A stretch of DNA of 13,382 nucleotides from an uncultured Pseudogracilibacillus sp. (lineage in GTDB: Bacteria; Bacillota; Bacilli; Bacillales; Amphibacillaceae). The position numbers and the translations under genes were made by a program. The notes below the pieces were generated by a model. That model had not been told where the DNA came from. It saw nothing but the letters and a program-made list of their open reading frames with translations, and searched no databases. The stretch's first letter is position 1, and each line of letters starts with the position of its first letter. Positions 7,968 through 13,382 of this stretch are shown here, piece by piece. The stretch lies in assembly GCA_937960785.1 (NCBI GenBank), contig CALGOZ010000160.1, forward strand, positions 1-13,382, written 5' to 3'.

Positions 7968-8756
7968 TTAGTCATCGTCATTTGGAGCAAAAATTGTCCG
8001 TTGTAATATTTCGCGAGCAGACTTACTAGCTAAGTTGCGGTTAATGACTTTGGTAATTTTTTCATTCAATTCTTTACGAAATCCCTCAGTTAATGTGGTT
8101 GGTCCGACTAAATAAATTGATTTCCAACCTTTTTCCTTTGCATAATTACGAATAATTGGGACTAGATTCCGATACCAACGTGTTTGATTTTCGCGCATTC
8201 TACGTTCGAACTTATGCCGGTGGTTAGCACTACTTGAAATAATTGAACCGAAGGCTAAACCTTTGTATCGTTTCCAACTTTCTGTATCAAAATCCATCTC
8301 AAAGTGTGCTTCGTCTTCTAATTCACCGAGAGTAGACGAAATTAATGTAACACTATTTGCCTGAAGTAAAATTACTCCTGTACGTGTATAAGTTTGAAAG
8401 AGCTGTTCTAATTGTTCTGTTGCTGGTTCTTCTCGCCATTGGAAGTCATTTTCAACGGGGAAATGAAACGGATAAAATAATACCTTATCTTTTGAAGCAA
8501 AACAGATAAGACTTGTTTTTAAATTGCGTTGTAGATCACGGACTTTTACTCGTACATTTTTAATAATTTGTTTTAGAAGTGGGGCATCATCAGGGTTTGA
8601 TATACGATGATATTCTTCTGTTCGTTTTAGTCCATTTTTTAATCTGATTTTCCATTCTTCACTAGCGGAATCTGTGTTTAAATAAAAGGTTAAAACCCGT
8701 CCTTCTAAACTATTAACTTCATTACGAATGACATCGCGTCTAAAAGGTTTTTCCAT
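7968..8756 (-). CDS. VLRF1-family (baeRF / aeRF1-type) release factor homologue
   Basis: A 262-residue soluble protein. I recognise it as a bacterial relative of the archaeal/eukaryotic eRF1 catalytic domain, related to Vms1/ANKZF1 (VLRF1 group). Features seen: FYLNTD near residues 24-29 with a following W35 and LKNGLK, the VILLQANSVTLISSTLGE strand-loop region (128-145), and the conserved RHKFERRMRENQTRWYR block (180-196). The last is preceded by the region GLAFGSIISSSAN (167-178), where Vms1-type proteins carry their catalytic GxxQ loop. No GxxQ is present here; G170-S-I-I or the SSSAN run would have to serve. Relatives release peptides from peptidyl-tRNA on stalled or split ribosomes; that role here is inference from family. 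The ATG has AAGGGGAA 7 nt upstream. The gene stands alone between terminators. Confidence 0.68.
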   Translation of the reverse strand: MEKPFRRDVIRNEVNSLEGRVLTFYLNTDSASEEWKIRLKNGLKRTEEYHRISNPDDAPLLKQIIKNVRVKVRDLQRNLKTSLICFASKDKVLFYPFHFPVENDFQWREEPATEQLEQLFQTYTRTGVILLQANSVTLISSTLGELEDEAHFEMDFDTESWKRYKGLAFGSIISSSANHRHKFERRMRENQTRWYRNLVPIIRNYAKEKGWKSIYLVGPTTLTEGFRKELNEKITKVINRNLASKSAREILQRTIFAPNDDD

Positions 8757-8803
8757 CTAATATTCCCCTTTCTGCAAGCCTAATAATCTAATTGCCTATT
8801 TTA

Positions 8804-8832
8804 AGCATAACAAAGAACCTTACTTTATGTAA
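8804..8832 (-). promoter_or_regulatory. Candidate sigma-A promoter for the VLRF1-like gene
   Basis: On the minus strand: TTACAT (8827-8832), exactly 17 bp, then TATGCT (8804-8809). Each hexamer has four of six consensus bases. It lies 47 nt upstream of the ATG. The remainder of 8833-8941 is AT-rich with no other feature I can support. Confidence 0.5.
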
Positions 8833-8941
8833 CACTATTTAATGAAATTCGACAAATTTTCTTAATCTTTTGAACGAACTATTTCTTTTTATAATTTTTA
8901 TGGAAAAGAATCCGCATAACAAAGTTCGATAGATAAATATA

Positions 8942-8974
8942 TTAAAAATAAAATGACCAGTAAAGTAACTAGTC
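8942..8974 (-). terminator. Terminator after the cytochrome b gene
   Basis: On the minus strand: GACTAGT, a 6-nt loop, ACTGGTC (one G-U pair), then ATTTTATTTTTAAT. It begins 18 nt beyond the stop codon. The stem is short but the U-rich tail is good. Confidence 0.65.
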
Positions 8975-8991
8975 GTTCAGGTTTTAAAAAT

Positions 8992-9459
8992 TTAAGCCAT
9001 AAAAATATGTATAACTGTTGAAAGGATTACTAGATAGGCAAAAGTCCAATGGATATATCTTCGCGCAACCGTCGTTCTGAAATGACGTAACCAGCCAAAT
9101 ATTACGACACCGATTAAGCAGGTAAGAGCAATAAGACCGGTAATCATTTTAATATTTTGTAATTCAAAGGGGAAATAACGTAATACGAGTATAAAGTGAA
9201 TACAAATTATTATTAAAGCGGAAGTCCCTGTCCATTTATGGAGGGGCAAAACTTTCTTTGATAATTTGGCAAATATAATTTTTCTTTCCCTAGGGATCGA
9301 GGAACGGATTGTCGTAAATACGGCATGCCTCGTCCAATTGTATAAAATAAAAAGCATCCCAAGACCACCGACAATTGTATGGGGCATGAGATTGCCTTCA
9401 CTTACTTTTATTACAACGAATAAAAATATAATAAAATTAACGATAAACCAAACACTCAT
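8992..9459 (-). CDS. Small four-helix di-heme cytochrome b, ferric reductase-like
   Basis: A 155-residue membrane protein with four hydrophobic segments, roughly at residues 3-17, 28-42, 78-93 plus 103-122, and 139-154. Two helices carry paired histidines at identical 14-residue spacing: His74/His88 and His137/His151. This is the bis-heme pattern of the ferric reductase/NOX/YedZ transmembrane core, where two b-type haems are stacked across the membrane. There is no flavin- or NAD-binding domain, so it would need a partner or use quinol. Extra His27, His45 and His126 lie near helix ends. The ATG has AGGTGAGAG just upstream. It follows the lipoprotein gene by 35 nt with no terminator between, so the two are likely co-transcribed. 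Alternative family names in databases may be DUF or cytochrome b561-like. Confidence 0.6.
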   Translation of the reverse strand: MSVWFIVNFIIFLFVVIKVSEGNLMPHTIVGGLGMLFILYNWTRHAVFTTIRSSIPRERKIIFAKLSKKVLPLHKWTGTSALIIICIHFILVLRYFPFELQNIKMITGLIALTCLIGVVIFGWLRHFRTTVARRYIHWTFAYLVILSTVIHIFMA

Positions 9460-9494
9460 ACTCTCACCTAATTTGTAAAGATAAATTTCATCAT

Positions 9495-10043
9495 TTATTT
9501 CATTTTATCTTCAATTTCTATTTTTGAACCGTTGTGGAACTTTACTTCGATTTCTAGTTCTTTATATGTTTTTGGTAAGTCAAAAAGACTTAGAATTTCT
9601 TCTGTTACTTCTCCCATATCACTTATTGGAGTAACTTCTACTTGTTCCATTCGTTCGACGATATAGTCGAAAGCTTCGACTCCTTTAATTTTTTCGCCAT
9701 TAAGTTCATCATCAATTTCCGCTTTAATTTCTCCATTATCCTGTTTAATCTCTGCTTCATATTCTTTACTATCTTCGTATTCGACTTCGATCACTACTTC
9801 TGTAAAGTAACGGTCCATTAGTTCACTATTCATGTAGGCTTGTTCATCATTTCTGGACTCTGTTGCATCTGATCTATCCGAGGGATCCTCTTCTTCAAGG
9901 TGATCGCGTTCTTCAATTGTTGTTTCGAAGTAATCATCACTTTGCTCTGAATCACTTCGTTCGTCGTCAAGCTCCATCGCTTGACAGGATGCGAGTATTC
10001 CAACTGTACTAATGATTAGAAAAGATATAAGCCGACGTTTCAT
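9495..10043 (-). CDS. YusW-family lipoprotein
   Basis: A 182-residue secreted lipoprotein. The N-terminus is MKRR plus a hydrophobic stretch and a lipobox LASC (17-20), so Cys20 should be lipidated after signal peptidase II cleavage. Residues 21-75 form a very acidic, low-complexity linker (runs of D, E, S). Residues 78-182 match the YusW domain pattern (VVIEVEYEDSKEYEAEI, then IDDELNGEKIKGVEAFDYI, and ELEIEVKFHNGSKIEI at the end). The function of YusW proteins is unknown. The ATG has AGAGGTGG upstream. The downstream cytochrome gene suggests a shared role at the outer face of the membrane, which is inference only. The acidity would suit an extracellular protein of a halophile or alkaliphile. 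Confidence 0.8.
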   Translation of the reverse strand: MKRRLISFLIISTVGILASCQAMELDDERSDSEQSDDYFETTIEERDHLEEEDPSDRSDATESRNDEQAYMNSELMDRYFTEVVIEVEYEDSKEYEAEIKQDNGEIKAEIDDELNGEKIKGVEAFDYIVERMEQVEVTPISDMGEVTEEILSLFDLPKTYKELEIEVKFHNGSKIEIEDKMK

Positions 10044-10085
10044 TTTACCACCTCTAAATTTTTTTACAACATTCCGATACGTATA

Positions 10086-10114
10086 ATGTTACGCCTAAGC
10101 AATCGATTTGTCGA
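10086..10114 (-). promoter_or_regulatory. Candidate sigma-A promoter for the lipoprotein-cytochrome operon
   Basis: On the minus strand: TCGACA (10109-10114, five of six), a 17-bp spacer, then TAACAT (10086-10091, four of six). It lies 42 nt upstream of the lipoprotein ATG. Confidence 0.45.
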
Positions 10115-10115
10115 T

Positions 10116-10152
10116 AGTAAAATCCCGTTATTTCCCGGGTAATGATTTTACT
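10116..10152. repeat. Inverted repeat between RNase H-like gene and lipoprotein promoter
   Basis: A perfect 9-bp pair, AGTAAAATC (10116-10124) and GATTTTACT (10144-10152), extended inward by a CCCG/CGGG pair once a 4-nt bulge (TAAT on the plus strand) is allowed. It starts 9 nt after the RNase H-like stop codon and ends 1 nt before the -35 of the lipoprotein promoter. It has no T run on either side. It may be a weak terminator or an RNA 3'-end hairpin for the RNase gene, or an operator for the lipoprotein promoter. Confidence 0.5.
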
Positions 10153-10161
10153 AAAGTGAAA

Positions 10162-10557
10162 CTACTGCTTTTGGGAAAAAACTGCCTCCCGAGCCAAACG
10201 ATCGGCATGTTTATTTTGCTCACTTGGTATCCATTTAACAAAACAAAAGGAAAAAGGCTTTTTTAATTGGTTTATTTTTTCTAATAAGGGCTGAAATATT
10301 TCATTCTTCACATGATTTTTATCAACAGCATCTGCAACGAGCTGTGAATCTGTTTGAAAGGCTAAGCCTCGTTCATAGCCAAATATCGTGCATATTTCAA
10401 GGGCCTTAATCATCGCGATAAATTCAGCTTCATGATTTGTCATCTTACCTAATGGAAAGGAATATTCCTTAACTTTACCATCCACCTTAATGACAATTCC
10501 AGCACCACTAGGTCCTGGATTTCCCCGTGATGCTCCATCGATTTTAACTTCAATCAA
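10162..10557 (-). CDS. RNase HI-like protein (reverse-transcriptase-like RNase H fold), TTG start
   Basis: A 131-residue single-domain RNase H. Counting from the chosen start, the catalytic carboxylates are Asp7 (KIDGASRGNPG), Glu45 (NHEAEF), Asp70 (QTDSQLV) and Asp119 (HADRLARE), the complete DEDD set. It should cleave the RNA strand of RNA/DNA hybrids. It resembles the short YpdQ/YpeP-type RNase HI homologues of Bacillus, which lack the basic handle. I chose TTG at 10555-10557 because GAGGGAG (10564-10570) lies 6 nt upstream; the longer reading from TTG at 10578 would put that ribosome site inside the gene and has none of its own. B. subtilis YpdQ-like proteins have been described as weak or inactive, so activity is not certain although the residues are present. 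Confidence 0.85.
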   Translation of the reverse strand: MIEVKIDGASRGNPGPSGAGIVIKVDGKVKEYSFPLGKMTNHEAEFIAMIKALEICTIFGYERGLAFQTDSQLVADAVDKNHVKNEIFQPLLEKINQLKKPFSFCFVKWIPSEQNKHADRLAREAVFSQKQ

Positions 10558-10625
10558 AAGTATCTCCCTCTTTTGCAACTAATTTATGTCTGATCAATAA
10601 TCGCTAACAGTACGTTGTAAGTATT

Positions 10626-10654
10626 ATTATAAGAAATTTTGAACATGATGTCTT
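10626..10654 (-). promoter_or_regulatory. Candidate sigma-A promoter for the RNase HI-like gene
   Basis: On the minus strand: AAGACA (10649-10654, four of six), a 17-bp spacer, then a perfect TATAAT (10626-10631), about 68 nt upstream of the TTG start. Confidence 0.5.
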
Positions 10655-10760
10655 GCTTTGTACGTTAAATTAATAAAAAATATAAGATATATTGTAAATA
10701 AACGATTTTAAAGTTAAAATATAACTGTATGCCATTAGGTAGTTTGTCTTATCTTGATTA

Positions 10761-10790
10761 TTACAACATAGTTAATCGTCAGTATATATT
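10761..10790 (+). promoter_or_regulatory. Possible promoter for the chemoreceptor gene
   Basis: TTACAA (10761-10766), 18 bp, TATATT (10785-10790). An alternative is TTGATA at 10789 with TATATA-like sequence near 10814, at a long spacing. The region is strongly AT-rich, so this is tentative. No sigma-D (motility) type TAAA-N15-GCCGATAT promoter is evident. Confidence 0.25.
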
Positions 10791-10896
10791 GATAGGTCTA
10801 ACGACTTGAAAAATATATATTTCAGTTTTTGAAATGGTTTCCATTACGTATAAGTGTCGTAGAATAATAATTAAGGAAAGGGGCATTCGATCGTTA

Positions 10897-13020
10897 ATGA
10901 AAAAGTTAAGAACAAGAATTTTAACTTTAATTTTACTTCCAACGTTAGTGATTTTTATCGGCCTTATTTTATATGTTTCAATAAATGTACAAAAAGAAGT
11001 AGAGCAAACGGCGGAAGAAATGTTATATTCTCATGGTGAGCGTTTATCAGGGTACATAGAAGTAGAATTAGGTAGCATAATGTCGGCGGTTAAAACGATT
11101 TCCCAAACGTTTGAAACGTATATTGAACGAGGCATTCGTCCAGAGCGAGAAGAAGCAAACATGATGTTGCAACAGTTGTTAGAAAGTAACGATTCAGCTT
11201 TATCGACGTGGATGTATTGGGAAAAAGATGCCTTCGATGGTAAAGATGATGAGTTCGTTAACGAAGAAGGCCACGATCATACCGGACAATTTATACCTGC
11301 TTGGTCGAAGGAAGAGTCGGGCAATTATTTCGTTGAACCGGTACAAGGTTACGATGAAGAAGGTAGCTTTCAAACGAATTTGAACTTAGTATTTAATCAA
11401 GGTCAACCACAGATTTGGGAGCCGTTTCATTACTCAATTCAAGGAGAGGAGTATTTAATCACCTCTATTGTATATCCGGTCATAATTGACGATGAAGTAA
11501 TCGGAGTGACTGGTGTAAATATGACGTTAGAAAAAATCGATGAATTTATTCGAGATTTTACCTTTTATGAAAGTGGATTTGCCGGTTTTATAACTGCTAA
11601 TGGTAATATTCTCTCCCATGAAAACAATGAATTAATTGGAGAAAATTATTATGAAATACCGGCCTTGCTCGACCATCCCTTAGTCGATGACTTAATTCGT
11701 GATATTATTGAATTTAAGCAAGTATTAATCGAAGGTGATTCGGAAATGTCAGATGAACAAGTTTTCCGAATGTTTACTCCTTTGGAGATTAATGAAGTTG
11801 TTTATCCGTGGGCTACGTTTATTGTCGTTCCTATAAATGAAGCAATGGCAGTATCAAACAGTTTATTAACAGTAATTTATATTAGCGCAATAATCGTTGT
11901 TTTAGGATTGACGGTTATTATATTAGCCGTTACTCGAAATATCGTAAATCCAATCGAAGCCACGGTCCGCTATGGAGAAAGGATGGCTCAAGGAGACTTC
12001 AGTACTGATTTAGAAGGAAGCTTTTTAAAACGAAAAGACGAACTCGGCGAATTAGCGCGTATTTTTAACGTTATTACGAATAATATGCGAAGTTTAATTG
12101 GAAATATTCAATCGGATAGTGAAGCTCTACTCGAATCTGCGAATACAGTGAAAGTTAGTTCCGACGAGACGTCTGAGGCTGTGACAAAAGTTGTCGATTC
12201 AGTTGAAGAGTTGACAAACTCAGCTAATCAACAAAAAGAAGTTGCAGTCGATAGTGTGAAGTCGATGGAGGATATGTCATCAGGAGTACAGCGCGTTGCC
12301 GATGCGGCATCGATGGTTTCGGAATCAGCTTACGAAATGCGCGATCGTGCGGTAGCTGGAGGAGAAAGTGTAGAAAGTGCAACGGAGCAAATGAATCGAA
12401 TTAAAAACGAGACATCAGAAACAAAGTCAGTTATCGAAAGCCTGCGTGCCGACGCAGACCGAATCGGTGCAATTATTGATACGATTACAGATATATCAGA
12501 ACAGACTAACTTATTAGCCTTAAACGCAGCGATTGAGGCGGCTCGAGCAGGAGAGTCGGGACAAGGCTTTGCTGTTGTAGCTGACGAAGTGAGAGTATTA
12601 GCTGACGAAACAAAGGATTCAGCAGTTCATATTCGCGATTTAATTAAGTTAATTCAAAACCATACGTTACAAGCAGATCAATCGATGGACTCAAGTATGA
12701 CTGAAGTTGCTCAAGGGATTGAAGAGGTAAAGCAATTAGGTTCAGTATTCGAGAAAATAACAACTTCAATCGATTTAGTAGCAAAAGAAATTGAAGAATT
12801 AGCAGCTGTATCCGAAGAGATGTCTGCTACATCCGAAGAAGTATTAACAGCATCTGAACAAATTGCGTCGAGTGCCGAGAATTCAGCAGAACAGACAGAT
12901 CATGTAGCAACTTTAGCTCAAGAACAACTTGCATCTATGGAAGAAATGCAAAATGTTTCTTATCGTCTACAAGAACTTGTCGACAATTTAAACGAACATA
13001 TGAGTCGCTTTAAAATATAA
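10897..13020 (+). CDS. Methyl-accepting chemotaxis protein with dCache-type sensor
   Basis: A 707-residue membrane chemoreceptor. Its parts in order are: a short basic tail, TM1 (about 7-29), an extracellular double-Cache-like sensor domain (about 35-315, with WMYWEKDAFDG and a second lobe ESGFAGFITANGNILSHE), TM2 (about 322-346), a HAMP linker starting at N351-P352 and containing KRKDELGELARIF, and a cytoplasmic helical hairpin. The CheA/CheW-binding tip is intact at about 535-566 (EQTNLLALNAAIEAARAG, GQGFAVVADEVR). Glu- and Gln-rich flanks provide methylation sites. The ectodomain is markedly acidic. There is no C-terminal CheR pentapeptide. I chose ATG at 10897, with AAGGAAAGGGG at 10873-10883 (13-nt spacing). 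An ATG at 10834 would add 21 residues, lacks a ribosome site and spans this one. The ligand is unknown; dCache receptors often sense amino acids or carboxylates. Confidence 0.93.
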   Translation: MKKLRTRILTLILLPTLVIFIGLILYVSINVQKEVEQTAEEMLYSHGERLSGYIEVELGSIMSAVKTISQTFETYIERGIRPEREEANMMLQQLLESNDSALSTWMYWEKDAFDGKDDEFVNEEGHDHTGQFIPAWSKEESGNYFVEPVQGYDEEGSFQTNLNLVFNQGQPQIWEPFHYSIQGEEYLITSIVYPVIIDDEVIGVTGVNMTLEKIDEFIRDFTFYESGFAGFITANGNILSHENNELIGENYYEIPALLDHPLVDDLIRDIIEFKQVLIEGDSEMSDEQVFRMFTPLEINEVVYPWATFIVVPINEAMAVSNSLLTVIYISAIIVVLGLTVIILAVTRNIVNPIEATVRYGERMAQGDFSTDLEGSFLKRKDELGELARIFNVITNNMRSLIGNIQSDSEALLESANTVKVSSDETSEAVTKVVDSVEELTNSANQQKEVAVDSVKSMEDMSSGVQRVADAASMVSESAYEMRDRAVAGGESVESATEQMNRIKNETSETKSVIESLRADADRIGAIIDTITDISEQTNLLALNAAIEAARAGESGQGFAVVADEVRVLADETKDSAVHIRDLIKLIQNHTLQADQSMDSSMTEVAQGIEEVKQLGSVFEKITTSIDLVAKEIEELAAVSEEMSATSEEVLTASEQIASSAENSAEQTDHVATLAQEQLASMEEMQNVSYRLQELVDNLNEHMSRFKI

Positions 13021-13028
13021 TAGATGAA

Positions 13029-13070
13029 AAAAGACGTAGCAATTCCCTTAAGAATGCTACGTCTTTTATC
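13029..13070 (+). terminator. Rho-independent terminator after the chemoreceptor gene
   Basis: A 13-bp perfect stem, AAAAGACGTAGCA (13029-13041) and TGCTACGTCTTTT (13055-13067), 8 nt after the stop codon. The A and T runs are part of the stem, so it could act in both directions. Confidence 0.88.
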
Positions 13071-13143
13071 TATATATATAATGAAGAGAAAAAAGGAACT
13101 TAAATTAAATAGTAATATTAAATATAAAAATTAAACTTCCCCC

Positions 13144-13172
13144 TTTACAAGAAGTGATATTTGTAGTAATAT
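13144..13172 (+). promoter_or_regulatory. Possible upstream rRNA-operon promoter
   Basis: TTTACA (five of six), exactly 17 bp, TAATAT (four of six). It is 81 bp upstream of the much better promoter at 13225 and may be a third, weaker start in the tandem set. Confidence 0.35.
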
Positions 13173-13224
13173 ATTTCTTGCTGGCGGTTATGCGGAGAAA
13201 AAACGACATATTTCCTCCAGCAGT

Positions 13225-13253
13225 TTGACAAAAGTTGATAAATATCTTATAAT
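13225..13253 (+). promoter_or_regulatory. rRNA-operon promoter P1 (consensus sigma-A)
   Basis: A perfect TTGACA (13225-13230), 17-bp spacer and perfect TATAAT (13248-13253): twelve of twelve consensus bases at ideal spacing. Together with the second promoter and the boxA-type leader downstream, it marks the promoter region of an rRNA operon reading rightward. Confidence 0.85.
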
Positions 13254-13273
13254 ATAGTTCCTCGGATAAATAG

Positions 13274-13302
13274 TTGACAAAAGTTTTATAAGATGTTAAT
13301 CT
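13274..13302 (+). promoter_or_regulatory. rRNA-operon promoter P2 (extended -10)
   Basis: A perfect TTGACA (13274-13279), 17-bp spacer and TAATCT (13297-13302) preceded by TGT, giving an extended -10. Its -35 lies 49 bp after that of P1. Tandem promoters close to the 16S gene are the rule for rrn operons in Bacillus. Confidence 0.72.
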
Positions 13303-13329
13303 TATATGGGTCAACGAGAGGAAGTTGAT

Positions 13330-13340
13330 TGCTCTTTGAA
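13330..13340 (+). promoter_or_regulatory. boxA-type antitermination element in the rRNA leader
   Basis: TGCTCTTTGAA followed by AATTGAAC is the leader sequence found ahead of 16S rRNA genes in Bacillus and relatives, and matches the TGCTCTTT core of E. coli boxA. It recruits the Nus antitermination factors in the nascent transcript. The mature 16S sequence does not begin before the window ends at 13382. Confidence 0.8.
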
Positions 13341-13382
13341 AATTGAACATAGACCAATATGTGCGAGTGAAGTTGAACAATT

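Overview
The window looks like chromosomal DNA of a Bacillaceae member (Firmicutes). The genes are AT-rich with strong AGGAGG-type ribosome binding sites, and several use GTG or TTG starts. Rho-independent terminators are compact, there is a YusW-type lipoprotein, and the right edge carries a Bacillus-style rRNA leader. A very acidic secreted lipoprotein and an acidic chemoreceptor sensor domain hint at a salt- or alkali-adapted species, but this is only inference. I see no phage, transposase, plasmid or CRISPR genes.

Layout. Bases 1-215 hold the end of an array of about 30-bp palindromic repeats with a period of about 52 bp. Bases 333-2725 (minus strand) are a tightly packed operon. In transcription order it encodes a BFD-type [2Fe-2S] protein, a plant-type [2Fe-2S] protein, an FAD oxidoreductase subunit and shikimate kinase (aroK). 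Divergent from it, at 2919-4100 (plus), is a DAO-family FAD oxidase. The three redox proteins and the DAO protein match, piece by piece, the subunits of the hydrogen-cyanide-synthase/opine/hydroxyproline-dehydrogenase family. They probably form one membrane-linked amine or imino-acid dehydrogenase whose substrate cannot be read from sequence. The roughly 190-bp divergent region contains two candidate promoters with an inverted repeat between them.

Bases 4191-5357 (plus) encode a PbuE-like MFS efflux protein. A bidirectional terminator separates it from a convergent gene (5411-6196, minus) for a helical-backbone metal/corrinoid-binding protein that has no signal peptide. Divergent from that is an M17 leucyl aminopeptidase (6370-7746, plus), followed by two terminators. 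A VLRF1/baeRF-type release factor homologue follows (7968-8756, minus).

Bases 8992-10043 (minus) are a probable two-gene operon: a YusW-family lipoprotein, then a small four-helix di-heme cytochrome b of the ferric-reductase type. An RNase HI-like protein (10162-10557, minus) comes next. The last gene is a methyl-accepting chemotaxis protein (10897-13020, plus). After its terminator the window ends in the promoter and leader region of an rRNA operon: tandem promoters and a boxA antitermination element, with the 16S gene starting beyond base 13382.
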